64,000 nucleotides of DNA from Bacteroidota bacterium (GCA_023428135.1 JAEYZG010000043.1:1-64000); one strand, 5' to 3'; shown: positions 46,284 through 56,231, counted from the stretch's first letter. The notes: generated from the sequence alone by a model not told the origin. Program-made: numbers and translations.

Positions 46284-46751
46284 ATGAAATATCAATTTAT
46301 TACACTTTTTAAGATGATGACCGCAATTTCGGTATTTGCAATTCTTGTGTCATTTTTTGCCTTTTATTTTATTGAAGAAAATAAGCCTTCGAAACAATTT
46401 GCGTGTGGTGTAGAGGATGAGCGGCCTGTTTGTGGTACGGCTATAAGAAGGATGAAGGCTGGTGTGGTATTAAATAAAACAGGAGAGCACTTGTTTATAA
46501 ATAATTGCAGGGCTTGTCATAGCATTCATGATTTTGTTGTGGGACCAGCATTAAAGCATATTGAAAGAAGAAGACCTAAGGAGTGGCTTTATAAATTTAT
46601 CAATAACTCAAGTGCTGTCATAAAGGAAGGGGATCCTTATGCTGTTGAGTTATACAATAAATTTGGTAAAGCTGAAATGAAAAATTTTGATTTCAAAAAG
46701 GCTGAGATAGATTCAATTCTTGATTATATTAAAGTTGAGTCTGATTATTAA
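46284..46751 (+). CDS. Membrane-anchored c-type cytochrome
   Basis: An N-terminal membrane anchor (FKMMTAISVFAILVSFFAFY) is followed by a small c-type domain. Haem attachment is at Cys75-Arg-Ala-Cys78-His79 (NNCRACHSIHD), and a Met in AEMKNFDF near the end is a candidate sixth ligand. The domain matches class I cytochrome c in size (about 90 residues), with VVGPALKHIERRRPKEWLY between. It carries electrons in the periplasm or at its membrane face. The upstream OmpA gene is 9 bp away, suggesting cotranscription. Confidence 0.88.
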   Translation: MKYQFITLFKMMTAISVFAILVSFFAFYFIEENKPSKQFACGVEDERPVCGTAIRRMKAGVVLNKTGEHLFINNCRACHSIHDFVVGPALKHIERRRPKEWLYKFINNSSAVIKEGDPYAVELYNKFGKAEMKNFDFKKAEIDSILDYIKVESDY

Positions 46752-47107
46752 TTTTGATGCTTAAAGTCACTACTCATAGTGTTAAAAATTTTTAAGTGCG
46801 TTACATAACTGATTTTTCATTTGCTTGTTTCAGTATAAGTGATTCATTTTTAAGAGAAGAAGTATTTTTTTATCAGGCAATGAATGTATAATTCCTATCG
46901 CTCTATTTATTGATAAAGGGCAGCGTATCCAATCTCTGTCCAATTTAATGTGGTTTTAATGGTGGTATTCTTGTTATTTGTCGATAAAAAATATATTTTG
47001 GTATTTAGTTGACATTAGAATTGGATTATTAGTCCGCCCTACACAGTAAGTTTGGTGTCAACATTCAGCATTTCAGCATATTGCATTTTAATATACTAGT
47101 TTCAAAG
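46752..47107. other. Intergenic region before the CheR gene, nothing recognised
   Basis: This 356-bp stretch is AT-rich and shows no gene or repeat. The CheR frame stays open back to a TTG at 47081, but the ATG at 47108 is the better start. The promoter of the CheR/kinase cluster should lie here. Confidence 0.5.
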
Positions 47108-47944
47108 ATGTCGGAAATTACGATTTCAGAGATTAATGATTTATTTGAATCTGTTTATAAAACTTATGGATATGATTTCAGGGAATACAATCCTGATCAT
47201 CTGAAACGCAGATTAATAAACAGGATGGCCCTTTCTCAGATCGGGTCATTCCGAGAGTTGAAAGAAAAGGTTTTAGAAGAACCTGTTTTTTCTTCCCTTA
47301 TTCTCAAAGATCTTTCCATTCAGGTTACTGAAATGTTTCGTGACTCTGGTTTCTATTTAGCCTTCAGAGAGAGTGTAATCCCTTTTATTAAAACATATCC
47401 TTTCGTAAAAATCTGGCAAGCCGGTATCGCCAGCGGCGAAGAGGTGTATTCAATTGCGATTCTTTTGAAAGAAGAAAACCTCCACAGCAAGTGTATGATC
47501 TATGCTACGGATTTTAATGACCATGCGCTGGAGCTGGGAATGGAAGGTGTATATCCTGACAGTAAAATAAAAAAGTATATAAGGAATTATCAGCAGGCCG
47601 GTGGAAAAGCTTCATTGAGCGATTACATCGTTCACGATTATAATCGTATCATCATTAATTCAGACCTGCGTAAAAATATTGTATGGGCCAATCATAATCT
47701 TGTTACAGATAAGGTCTTCTCCGAAGTGAATATTATCCTATGCCGGAATGTTATGATTTATTTTAATAAAGAACTTCAGGAAAAGGTCCACGAGCTCTTT
47801 TTTGAAAGTATTGCCAATGGAGGATTTTTATGTCTTGGAATGAATGAGAGCCTTCCTGCTTCGATAATAAACAAGTATTCAACATTTGATGTCAAAAATA
47901 AAATCTTTAAGAAGAAATACGGGGCCTTGTCGCATATGCAATGA
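47108..47944 (+). CDS. cheR: CheR-type protein-glutamate methyltransferase
   Basis: With the ATG at 47108 (MSEITISEINDLFESVYKTY) the protein has about 278 residues. It has the all-alpha N-terminal CheR domain (YDFREYNPDHLKRRLINRM) followed by the SAM-binding domain, with VKIWQAGIASGEEVYSIAIL (the GCSTGEE-type SAM motif, here AGIASGEE), IYATDFNDHALELG and VNIILCRNVMIYFNKELQ. It transfers methyl groups from SAM to Glu residues of receptors. No chemoreceptor, CheB or CheA/W gene is visible here; it probably serves the hybrid kinase 59 bp downstream or a pathway elsewhere. Confidence 0.9.
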   Translation: MSEITISEINDLFESVYKTYGYDFREYNPDHLKRRLINRMALSQIGSFRELKEKVLEEPVFSSLILKDLSIQVTEMFRDSGFYLAFRESVIPFIKTYPFVKIWQAGIASGEEVYSIAILLKEENLHSKCMIYATDFNDHALELGMEGVYPDSKIKKYIRNYQQAGGKASLSDYIVHDYNRIIINSDLRKNIVWANHNLVTDKVFSEVNIILCRNVMIYFNKELQEKVHELFFESIANGGFLCLGMNESLPASIINKYSTFDVKNKIFKKKYGALSHMQ

Positions 47945-48003
47945 GGATTATAAAACCTGACTGCTTAAAGTAAATCCAATATAAAGATCCGAAAATAGCT
48001 CAT

Positions 48004-51000
48004 ATGAATATAACGATTAAAACTAAGCTTATACTCAGCATTTTTTTGATTCTGGTTATAATGTTTTCTTCATTGTTTTATCTCATTAATCAACTGTCAA
48101 TATTGAATGACAGAATGGCCAGACTAGTGGATATGACAACAGAACGTATTATCTTATCTAATGAGCTTGTTTATCAAGTGATGGATATAACAAGAAATGA
48201 AAAGAATATTATTATTGAGAAAGATCTTTCAGAAGTAAGCAATTATGAACGTGAAATTAATAAAACAGTCATGCTTGCCGATGTCAAACTAAGAGATTTG
48301 AAATACAAATCAAACGATGAGGCCAGGCTTCTCTTATCTCATTTTGAAATTGAATGGAATAAGTATAGGACTGTTTTGGTAGAGATAATAAAATATGCAA
48401 AAGAGAATAATATAGATCCTGCTTATACACTCTCAGTTAAAAGCGCCCGAGAGCCAAGAGCTTCTATGATTGATCTTTTGAACAGGGTAAATGAGCTTAA
48501 CAAGACAAGAATGTTGGAGGTAAAAGCTTCGAGTCTTGAGGCTTATAATTCAAGCATAAAGCTGATCTCAAGTCTCGTAGTTCTGTCATTATTGGCCTCT
48601 GTTATACTTACCTACTGGATTGTAAAGGCAATCACAGGAAGGATTGGCAGAATTACTGAAGTAGCTACCAAAATTGCATCCAGAGAATTTGAAGATTTAA
48701 GTTTGGATGAGGAAATAAAGGATGAACTGACTCCGGTAGTAAAAGCACTGGAAGATATATTGTCCAGCTTCAGAGAAGTGACCACAAGTGTTCGTAGTAT
48801 AACAAGTGGTGATTATTCTGTAAAAGTAGTTCCAAAATCTCAGAAGGATTTTTTAGGAAATGCAGTCAATACAATGAATACAACCATAGAAGAAGCTGAA
48901 AGAAGAAATCAACGATTATCCTGGCTTGCTTTAGGTTTAAACATGCTCAATGAGAAATTACGAGGTGATCAATCTCTTGAAATGATTACTGAGAAGACAA
49001 TTGCTTTTCTTAGTGAATATGCAAAATCGAATATCGGGGCATTGTATCTTGAATCTAATAATTCTGTGAAACTGGCAGCAAGTTTTGCTATTACTCCTTC
49101 CGATATCCATAGAAAGGAATATGCTTTTGGAGAAGGTCTTCCTGGTCAGGTAGCTGCAGATGGGGAATTCAGATACCTTACAGGTCTTAAACAAGAAAAC
49201 CTTAGAGTTTCGTCTTCTGTATTTGAAGCAATTCCGGAAAATGTTGTTGTCTTTCCTTTCTTAAAAGATGAGCAATTATTGGGTGTTGTTGAGATAGGAA
49301 AGCTAAAACCATTCAGTGAAACAGAGATAGAATTTTTCAAAGCATCAATGCCTGTTATAGGCATATACATTTACTCCGCAATCCTTCGTCAGCAAACTCA
49401 GGATCTTCTCGAAGAAACTCAAAGACAGAGTGAGGAATTACAGGTACAGCAGGAAGAATTAAAATTGATCAACGAAGAGCTGGAACAGCAAACTCAGCAT
49501 CTTCAGCAGCAACAGGAGGAACTGCAGGCTGCCAATATAGAACTTGAAGAACAGTCCCAGCATGTAGAGATGAAGAATCAGGAGCTGCAGGCTGCAAAGG
49601 CAGAGGTTGAGATGAGTAACAAGTTTAAATCACAGTTTCTGGCCAATATGTCTCACGAGCTCAGAACGCCCTTAAACAGTTTACTTATTTTGTCCAGGGA
49701 TCTCTCAGAAAATAAAAAGGGAAATCTGGATGCCAGCCAGGTTGAAAGTGCGAAGATAGTATACAAAAGCGGTGTAGACTTACTTCATCTGATCAATGAA
49801 GTACTTGACCTTTCTAAAATAGAAGCAGGCAAGATGGATTTGAGTATTGAAGATATAAGAGTTACTCACTTCATCGAAAATATCCATCGTAATTTCGATC
49901 ATCAGGTAAGAGAAAAGGGTTTAATCTTATCTGTAAATAAAGATGCTGAGTTACCTGAGTATATCAAAACTGATTCGCAAAAGCTGGATCAGATCGTGAA
50001 GAACCTTTTATCGAATGCTATTAAGTTCACTGAAACAGGGAGTATCGATGTTGTTATTAAAAGAAATTCAGATATCTCTATAGCCCTAGACGTAAAAGAT
50101 ACAGGCATAGGAATTCCTCTTGAAAAGCAAAACAAGATCTTTGAAGCTTTTCATCAGGGAGATGGAAGTATATCCCGCAAATATGGTGGAACGGGGTTAG
50201 GGCTTTCTATATCAAGAGAACTGGCAAAATTACTAGGAGGAGAAATTAAGATATCAAGTAAACCAGGGCAGGGTTCTGTTTTCACGCTTATTGTTCCAAT
50301 GATTATTTCTGAGGCCGGAAATCAAGTTGAGGTAAAGACAGATGAAGCGCTTCCGTCTGAAAAGAAAGAAGAGTACCTTAATTACCCTGGTATTGCTGAC
50401 GATCGATTGACCATAGGCAGAAGTGATAAAACACTTCTGATTATAGAAGACGATCTCAATTTCGCCCAGATATTAAAAAGACAGGCAGCTGCAAAAGGTT
50501 TTAAAGTACTGGCTGCATCCAGCGGGGAAGACGGGTTGGTGCTTGCGGAAAAGTTTAAGCCAAATGCCATAATACTGGATTTAAGTCTTCCGGGAATGGA
50601 TGGAAGAACGGTACTTCTGGAACTGAAGAATAATCCTGCATTACGCCATATTCCGGTTCATATTATTTCAGCTACGGAAAGAACTCTTGATCCGATAAAG
50701 GCTGGAGCTGTAGAATATTTGATCAAACCTATTGATAAGGAAGAGTTGGATCACGCCTTCCAAAGAATTGAAAATTTTATAACTAAAAAAATGAAATACC
50801 TTCTGATTGTTGAAGACGATCGGAATAACAGGGAATCAATAAAGATGCTGATTGGTAATGGGGATGTGAAGTGTATTGAGGCTGGAAGCGGAGAGGAAGC
50901 GATGAAACTGATGAATAGCAAAGATATTGATTGCATTGTGCTGGATCTTGGACTGCCTGATATGTCCGGGCTTGAGCTCATTAAAAGAATACAGAAGGAA

Positions 51001-51594
51001 AAAGACAAGGTGCCTCCTATCATCATATACACCGGAAAAGAATTGTCAAGGGAAGAAAGTGAAGAGCTGCAGGGACTAACGAAATCTATAATTATCAAAG
51101 GAGTTAAATCAGAAGAACGGCTTCTGGATGAAACAGCTCTCTTTTTACACCGTACTATAGGAAATCTTCCTGATCATAAAAAAGATATGATCACGGAGAT
51201 TTATAAAAGGGAAGATATATTTCAGGATAAAAAAGTCCTTGTTGTTGATGATGACATGAGAAATGTCTTTGCATTGTCTAAAATACTTAAAGAGCAGGGA
51301 ATGAATGTGTTGAAAGCGGAAAACGGCTTAAAGGCCCTTGAAGCTATCGCCAATAACCCTGACATCTCTCTGGTATTGATGGATATCATGATGCCTGAAA
51401 TGGACGGACTGGAGGCGATCAGGAGAATCAGATCTATGGAAAACTTTAAGGAATTGCCTGTTCTTACGCTGACTGCAAAGGCAATGAAGGAAGACAGGAA
51501 AAAAAGTATAGACGCGGGCGCTAATGATTATATAAGTAAGCCCATTGACCTGGATCGCCTTATTTCATTAATGAAAATTTGGATAAAGAAGTAA
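48004..51594 (+). CDS. Hybrid sensor histidine kinase with HAMP, GAF and three receiver domains
   Basis: Two membrane segments (about residues 9-30 and 180-205) frame a periplasmic four-helix sensor. Then come HAMP (about 205-258) and a second linker, GAF (about 315-460), and a Gln/Glu coiled coil (about 465-540). HisKA has His551 in NMSHELRTPLNS. The HATPase domain (about 660-775) has NLLSNAIKFTETG, DTGIGIP and GTGLGLS. Three receivers follow, with phosphoacceptors Asp859 (ILDLSLPGMDG), Asp981 (VLDLGLPDMSG) and Asp1127 (LMDIMMPEMDG). All catalytic boxes are present. It should autophosphorylate and relay through its receivers. It is followed by a receiver-kinase gene after 18 bp to its ATG. 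Confidence 0.95.
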   Translation: MNITIKTKLILSIFLILVIMFSSLFYLINQLSILNDRMARLVDMTTERIILSNELVYQVMDITRNEKNIIIEKDLSEVSNYEREINKTVMLADVKLRDLKYKSNDEARLLLSHFEIEWNKYRTVLVEIIKYAKENNIDPAYTLSVKSAREPRASMIDLLNRVNELNKTRMLEVKASSLEAYNSSIKLISSLVVLSLLASVILTYWIVKAITGRIGRITEVATKIASREFEDLSLDEEIKDELTPVVKALEDILSSFREVTTSVRSITSGDYSVKVVPKSQKDFLGNAVNTMNTTIEEAERRNQRLSWLALGLNMLNEKLRGDQSLEMITEKTIAFLSEYAKSNIGALYLESNNSVKLAASFAITPSDIHRKEYAFGEGLPGQVAADGEFRYLTGLKQENLRVSSSVFEAIPENVVVFPFLKDEQLLGVVEIGKLKPFSETEIEFFKASMPVIGIYIYSAILRQQTQDLLEETQRQSEELQVQQEELKLINEELEQQTQHLQQQQEELQAANIELEEQSQHVEMKNQELQAAKAEVEMSNKFKSQFLANMSHELRTPLNSLLILSRDLSENKKGNLDASQVESAKIVYKSGVDLLHLINEVLDLSKIEAGKMDLSIEDIRVTHFIENIHRNFDHQVREKGLILSVNKDAELPEYIKTDSQKLDQIVKNLLSNAIKFTETGSIDVVIKRNSDISIALDVKDTGIGIPLEKQNKIFEAFHQGDGSISRKYGGTGLGLSISRELAKLLGGEIKISSKPGQGSVFTLIVPMIISEAGNQVEVKTDEALPSEKKEEYLNYPGIADDRLTIGRSDKTLLIIEDDLNFAQILKRQAAAKGFKVLAASSGEDGLVLAEKFKPNAIILDLSLPGMDGRTVLLELKNNPALRHIPVHIISATERTLDPIKAGAVEYLIKPIDKEELDHAFQRIENFITKKMKYLLIVEDDRNNRESIKMLIGNGDVKCIEAGSGEEAMKLMNSKDIDCIVLDLGLPDMSGLELIKRIQKEKDKVPPIIIYTGKELSREESEELQGLTKSIIIKGVKSEERLLDETALFLHRTIGNLPDHKKDMITEIYKREDIFQDKKVLVVDDDMRNVFALSKILKEQGMNVLKAENGLKALEAIANNPDISLVLMDIMMPEMDGLEAIRRIRSMENFKELPVLTLTAKAMKEDRKKSIDAGANDYISKPIDLDRLISLMKIWIKK

Positions 51595-51612
51595 AAGTTG
51601 GATATAAATTTT

Positions 51613-52743
51613 ATGACTATGTTCAGCAAGCCTAAGATATTAATAGTTGATGATAAGCAAGAGAATCTCATAGCGCTGGAAACGGTTTTAAAGGATCTGG
51701 ATGTTGAAGTCATCAAGGCGACGAGTGGGAATGAGGCATTGAAGCAGACATTGAACCACGACTTCTCACTTGCCCTGATTGATATTCAGATGCCTGAAAT
51801 GGATGGATATGAGCTTGCTGCTATTTTAAGAGAAGATGAAAAGACGGCTTCTTTACCATTTATATTTATCTCAGGAATTTATACAGACCATGTAAATGTC
51901 TTTAAAGGCTACGACAGAGGAGCATTCAGTTTTATTACCAAACCTTTTCAACCTGAAATACTGATAAACAAAGTAAAATTGTTCATCGGGATATATCATC
52001 ATGAATATATGCTCAAGCGACTGAACGATGACCTGGAAAGGAAAAATGAAGAGCTTAGCATTGTAAATAAGGAGCTTGAAGCTTTTACCTATTCTGTTTC
52101 CCATGATTTGAGAGCTCCTTTGAGAGTTATCAACGGTTATTCTCAGATTATCCTTAAAGAGCATGCAGAGGTTGTAGATGAAGAGGTAAAGCGACTGCTT
52201 AATATCGTAGGCACCAATGTAAAAAAGATGGGAGATCTGATTGATAATTTGTTGTCCTTCTCAAAAATAGGCAAGAGGGAAGTGAACAGAGATGTTGTCA
52301 ATATGGACTTGCTGGTAAGGTCTTGTATCGAAGAAATGAAGGTGACATTTGAGGGAAAGAAAGTAAATTGGATTGTAGGACCTTTAGATTCCTGTTATGG
52401 AGATTCTCAGTTGTTGAATCAGGTGATGATTAATTTTCTTTCCAATGCTGTAAAATATTCAAGTAAAAAAGAACAACCTGAAGTTGAAATCACTTCCAGT
52501 GTCAAAGGGGAAGAGGTGATTTATTCCATAAAGGACAATGGTGTCGGCTTTGATATGAAGTACTATAAGAAACTATTCGGAGTGTTTCAACGCCTTCACC
52601 GTTCTACTGAGTTTGAAGGAACAGGAGTAGGGTTGGCAATTATACAGAGGATAGTAATGAAACATCATGGTCGTGTATGGGCAGAGTCAAGTCTGGACAA
52701 TGGTGCGAAATTCTTCTTCTCGGTTCCTGCAATTGATTTATAA
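51613..52743 (+). CDS. Receiver-histidine kinase (REC-HisKA-HATPase)
   Basis: The better start is the ATG at 51613 (MTMFSKPKILIVDDKQ); the frame opens at a TTG at 51598. The receiver (about 8-125) has Asp57 in LIDIQMPEMDG and FITKPF for the conserved Lys. A coiled coil links it to HisKA with His164 in SVSHDLRAPLRVINGYS. The HATPase part has VMINFLSNAVKYSS, DNGVGFDMKYYKKLFGVFQR and GTGVGLAI. It is soluble, so it takes its signal through the receiver, most likely from the upstream hybrid kinase. It is related in type to the convergent kinase at 52768-53913. Confidence 0.93.
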   Translation: MTMFSKPKILIVDDKQENLIALETVLKDLDVEVIKATSGNEALKQTLNHDFSLALIDIQMPEMDGYELAAILREDEKTASLPFIFISGIYTDHVNVFKGYDRGAFSFITKPFQPEILINKVKLFIGIYHHEYMLKRLNDDLERKNEELSIVNKELEAFTYSVSHDLRAPLRVINGYSQIILKEHAEVVDEEVKRLLNIVGTNVKKMGDLIDNLLSFSKIGKREVNRDVVNMDLLVRSCIEEMKVTFEGKKVNWIVGPLDSCYGDSQLLNQVMINFLSNAVKYSSKKEQPEVEITSSVKGEEVIYSIKDNGVGFDMKYYKKLFGVFQRLHRSTEFEGTGVGLAIIQRIVMKHHGRVWAESSLDNGAKFFFSVPAIDL

Positions 52744-52767
52744 CTAGCAGGAACTTTATTGTATCAG

Positions 52768-53913
52768 TTAATTATTTATCCAGTTCCTTGGTTGAGATGA
52801 GGAGATCGTAGGAATAAATATATTGATCCTGGTTCCTTCTTCCTCGTGGCTTTCCAAGGTAATGGTCCCATTCAGTCTGTCCAGTACGGTCTTGGTAATA
52901 TATAATCCCAGTCCTGCTCCTTTAGAGAGATTACTTCCTCTGAAGAACATCCCGAAAATTTTATCCTGAATGTATTTTTCAATGCCGATCCCATTATCCT
53001 CAACATGGAGATTTAAACCTGTTTCACTAACTTCTGCAGAGCAAATAACTTTCCTTTCAGATTTATTTTTATCCATAAAGACAATGGCATTGTGAATCAG
53101 GTTGAAGAAAACTGAGAAAAGAAGATTAAACTCAGACCTGAAATGCTTTTGTCCTTTATAAGATAATTGAAGGCAAACTTCTTCATAGTTTTCTATTTCT
53201 GAAATGGCAGATCCTAGTTTTTCAAAAAAATGATCAAGGTCAATATCATCAAGTTTTATGTCGTCATTGTAGATGAATTGGAAGCTGCTTAAATTCAGTA
53301 CAATACCTTCCATTTTTCTGTTGACCTGACTTATGATGTTTACATATTCAGTAATAGCCTCAGTGCTATTGCTTTCAGAATGCTGGATGAGGTTTAAAAT
53401 ACCTTTTACTGAGCATATAGGTCCCCTGATATCATGTGATATTCGATATACAAGACTTTTTAATTCTTCTACCTTTATCTTCAGTTTATTCTCCGCTTCT
53501 TCTCTTTTTTGTTTTTCTTTAACTTCGTTAAGTACCCTGTTTATAGCGGGTTCCAGTTTGTGCAGGCTGTCTTTGAGTACATAATCGTTTGCGCCCTGGA
53601 TCATGGTTTCCACAGCGAGTTCCTCACCAAGAGTTCCGGTGACAAAGATGAAGGGAATCATCGGATTATGTTTTTTCGCAATGCTTAAAGCCTCTAATCC
53701 GCTGAAAGTGGGCAAAGAAAAGTCAGACAGAATAAGATCGGGTTTGAATTGCAGAAGATGTTGATTGAATTCTTCTTCAACTATTGCCCTTCTTGCTTCA
53801 AATGAAAAATTTATTGATTGGAGTTTTCTTTCAACCAGTTCAAAATCAAAGTCATTATCCTCTATTATTAGAATTTTTATTTTTTTTCTACTCGTCGGAT
53901 TCTCCTGTAGCAT
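52768..53913 (-). CDS. Receiver-histidine kinase, convergent with the previous one
   Basis: The N-terminal receiver (about 12-130) has ILIIEDNDFD and Asp64 in LILSDFSLPTFSG. After a coiled coil comes a HisKA-type helix pair with YRISHDIRGPICSVKGILNL. The HATPase domain shows VFFNLIHNAIVFMDKN, VEDNGIGIEKYIQDKIFG and GAGLGLYI. The catalytic boxes are intact. It is soluble and lies in opposite orientation to the kinase cluster, ending 24 bp from it, so both run toward a shared ~24-bp gap. A partner regulator is not adjacent. Confidence 0.92.
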   Translation of the reverse strand: MLQENPTSRKKIKILIIEDNDFDFELVERKLQSINFSFEARRAIVEEEFNQHLLQFKPDLILSDFSLPTFSGLEALSIAKKHNPMIPFIFVTGTLGEELAVETMIQGANDYVLKDSLHKLEPAINRVLNEVKEKQKREEAENKLKIKVEELKSLVYRISHDIRGPICSVKGILNLIQHSESNSTEAITEYVNIISQVNRKMEGIVLNLSSFQFIYNDDIKLDDIDLDHFFEKLGSAISEIENYEEVCLQLSYKGQKHFRSEFNLLFSVFFNLIHNAIVFMDKNKSERKVICSAEVSETGLNLHVEDNGIGIEKYIQDKIFGMFFRGSNLSKGAGLGLYITKTVLDRLNGTITLESHEEEGTRINIFIPTISSSQPRNWINN

Positions 53914-54245
53914 TGAGTTTGGATCGTTAAATAAAGTGTAATGGAAAGCTTAGATAGACTTAATTTTAGTCTCGATGTATTTCGGATATTTAGCTATTAA
54001 TATAAAAAAGAAAGTCGACTTATTCAAAGTTATAACAGCAATTTGCTTATAATGTTTTTAGATATTATGTCAGATTTATTGGGATAATCCAGTATCTTAC
54101 CAGTTCAAATAAACCTTTTTGTTGTTGCCTCGAGAAAGATTAAGATAAAGGGGTACATTTAAGTTGTGTGACGCGAGTCGTAATTTTTTGCAAGGGACAG
54201 TTGAGTCAAATAAAAAAATGTTCGATGTTAATTTAATTTTTTGAT
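53914..54245. other. Divergent intergenic region, nothing recognised
   Basis: This 332-bp gap between the minus-strand kinase and the plus-strand outer-membrane gene should hold both promoters. No gene, RNA or repeat was seen. Confidence 0.5.
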
Positions 54246-54971
54246 ATGAAAATAGTGTTAGTAAGAATTGTATTTGTAGTCTTTGGTTTACTCACAGTAA
54301 CTAATGGCTTTTGTCAGAAAAGATTGAGGATGGTTGAAAGGAACAGCTTACACGAAAATAAATTAAATGTTGTCAGTATTTTTCCACTTGGGGTGCTTAA
54401 TGTACTTGATCCATCATTTCAAATCGGGTATGATAGAAAAGTACGGAAAAATGTTATCATTCAAATAAGCGGTGGTATTATCTTGCCTCACAGCATATTG
54501 GGAGTGATATTTTTCAGTGATACAGGGTATAATAGAAATAGTGTTTATAAAACAGCGCCTTATAGATATAGTGGCTATAAAATTGCAGGAGAAGCAAAAC
54601 ACATATTAGCTGAAAGTTCAAATGGTAGACACAACTATTTTTATTCAATAGAGTCTTTCTATAAAAAAGAAAAAAATGAAGTGTATACAGTTTATCCTTC
54701 TTACCCTTCTGGCCCTCACTCTCCTAATATTGACTATTTTACTGTGCATAAAGAAGTGGTGGGTGTTGGTTTTAAAGTGGGTAAACAGTTCTTCTTTGGC
54801 AGGATGATATTGGAGTTTAATTCAGGAATAGGCTTGAGATATAATAATGTTAGGCATACTAACCGGGATACCGTTTATAAATTAGACGGAATTGATGGAC
54901 ACATACACAGACAAGGTAAGTATTATCGGTTGTATCTTCCTTTGCATATTAAAATAGGTTATAGGTTTTAA
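54246..54971 (+). CDS. Predicted small outer-membrane beta-barrel protein
   Basis: A signal peptide (MKIVLVRIVFVVFGLLTVTN) precedes about 220 residues of alternating strands with many aromatics (NVIIQISGGIILPHSILGV; YRLYLPLHIKIGYRF), ending in a C-terminal Phe as outer-membrane barrels do. No specific family was identified. Its last 4 bases overlap the end of the convergent CapA-like gene. Confidence 0.6.
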   Translation: MKIVLVRIVFVVFGLLTVTNGFCQKRLRMVERNSLHENKLNVVSIFPLGVLNVLDPSFQIGYDRKVRKNVIIQISGGIILPHSILGVIFFSDTGYNRNSVYKTAPYRYSGYKIAGEAKHILAESSNGRHNYFYSIESFYKKEKNEVYTVYPSYPSGPHSPNIDYFTVHKEVVGVGFKVGKQFFFGRMILEFNSGIGLRYNNVRHTNRDTVYKLDGIDGHIHRQGKYYRLYLPLHIKIGYRF

Positions 54972-55930
54972 TTAGTCGCCACTACTACTTCTCCTTCGTC
55001 AGTTATTCTGGTTCCGAATACGGATGAAAGAAACTGCATGCGTGCTATTGCATATTCCTTGTCATGGCCTGTAGCTAGGGACACCTGCATTTTTTGTATA
55101 ATAACAGGTATTAGTTTAAATGCATTTATCTTCTTATCCTTTATGGCGCACTCAAATAAAAATGATCTGTCATTTCTCAGCAAATCATTTACAACATAAT
55201 CATCAATAAAATCTCCTGTATCGTATAGTATTATCTTGCCATTGTATAGCTCTATTCCTTGAAAGATATGCGCGCTATGCCCATGAATAATGTCTACTCC
55301 CAGGTCAATAAGTGCATGAGCAAACTGGACCTGTCTTTTGTTGGGTTCCATCTCCATATTCGGTCCCCAGTGAATAGATACAATCAACACATCCACTTTA
55401 CTTCTTAATTTCACCACTTCAGATTCCAATTCTTCAGGATCATCGATCGTAATAAAAAATGTACCCGGATGAGTATTGGCTCTCCATGATGGTTCATTGT
55501 CTGTACAACCAATAATGCCAATACTGATGTTGTTCTCTTCAATAATAACAGGTCTTTTGGCTTCAACGATATTTAAACCAGCCCCTGAATGTGCGATAGA
55601 GTTATTGTCCAGGATATGAATGGTTTCTTTTAATCCACCTGTACCAAAGTCACCTATATGATTATTGGCCAGATTAGCAAAGCGGATATTGGCAGCTTTA
55701 AGGGTGTTGACTTTATCAGGATCTGCTTTGAAGTTGAATACTTTAGGGACTGGCTGTGTAGAAGTAGTAATAGCTGTTTCGAGGTTTATGATATTTACTC
55801 CTTCCTCTTGAAGCAAAGGTAAAACATCTCCCCAGGGATATTCATATCCCGATTCTGAAATTTTAAGATTAACGGTTCTTCCAATCATCACATCGCCCAT
55901 TAACCTGATGGTACAAGAGTTTTTCATCAT
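54968..55930 (-). CDS. CapA-family metallophosphatase-like protein
   Basis: The 320-residue protein opens with IRLMGDVMIGRTVNLKI, then NLETAITT, FANLANNHIGDFGTGGL and VLIVSIHWGPNMEME, and HGHSAHIFQGIELYNGKIIL. These are the metal-ligand motifs (Asp, Asn-Glu, Asn-Asn-His, His-Trp-Gly and His-Gly-His) of the PGA_cap family linked to poly-gamma-glutamate capsule synthesis (CapA) and related to calcineurin-like phosphoesterases. There is no signal peptide or anchor, unlike classical CapA, so it may be a cytoplasmic hydrolase. No capB/capC neighbours are present, so capsule synthesis is not implied. Confidence 0.85.
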   Translation of the reverse strand: MMKNSCTIRLMGDVMIGRTVNLKISESGYEYPWGDVLPLLQEEGVNIINLETAITTSTQPVPKVFNFKADPDKVNTLKAANIRFANLANNHIGDFGTGGLKETIHILDNNSIAHSGAGLNIVEAKRPVIIEENNISIGIIGCTDNEPSWRANTHPGTFFITIDDPEELESEVVKLRSKVDVLIVSIHWGPNMEMEPNKRQVQFAHALIDLGVDIIHGHSAHIFQGIELYNGKIILYDTGDFIDDYVVNDLLRNDRSFLFECAIKDKKINAFKLIPVIIQKMQVSLATGHDKEYAIARMQFLSSVFGTRITDEGEVVVATN

Positions 55931-56095
55931 AAGATACTTACTGGTATTAAGTAATTATGTTTAAGTGGTTTATGAGGGAGGGGGATGCACCAATGGTATA
56001 TGTGAAATGTTTATTGTCCTGGACGGATGCTTACTGCTAAGAGGAAAATTGATTAGGGAAGTCAGAATTTACCTGAAATGACAGGCCTGTTCAAA

Positions 56096-56157
56096 GGATT
56101 TTGAGAATAGCGATGCAATCGCAATTCTCGAAAATCCTCGCTGCAAGCGAGGACTAT
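56096..56157. repeat. Dispersed two-hairpin repeat, copy 1
   Basis: GAGAATAGCGAT and ATCGCAATTCTC form one hairpin, and CCTCGCT and AGCGAGG form a second. A diverged copy at 59476-59538 keeps both (GCGATGCAATGGCAATTC; CCTCGCTGCAAGCAAGG) and has the same flanking AGGATTTT and GGACTAT. Confidence 0.7.
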
Positions 56158-56173
56158 TGATGGTATAAAAATG

Positions 56174-56208
56174 AAAGAGGTTGTCTTAATTTAAGACAAC
56201 CTCTTTTA
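56174..56208. terminator. Strong bidirectional terminator
   Basis: AAAGAGGTTGTCTTA (56174-56188) and TAAGACAACCTCTTT (56191-56205) form a 15-bp stem with T-rich ends. It follows the minus-strand T9SS gene (stop at 56232). Confidence 0.9.
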
Positions 56209-56231
56209 ATATTTCTATTGTTGAAACGGTT

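Larger units (their letters stand above)
55931..56231. other. Gap with a dispersed repeat and a terminator
   Basis: This 301-bp gap contains a copy of the dispersed two-hairpin repeat (56096-56157) and the terminator at 56174-56208. The left part would hold the promoter of the CapA-like gene. No gene was seen. Confidence 0.6.

Noticed and set aside
54968..55930. CapA-like gene considered as a poly-gamma-glutamate capsule locus
   Set aside because: No capB, capC or capD genes are adjacent, and the protein lacks a signal or anchor.
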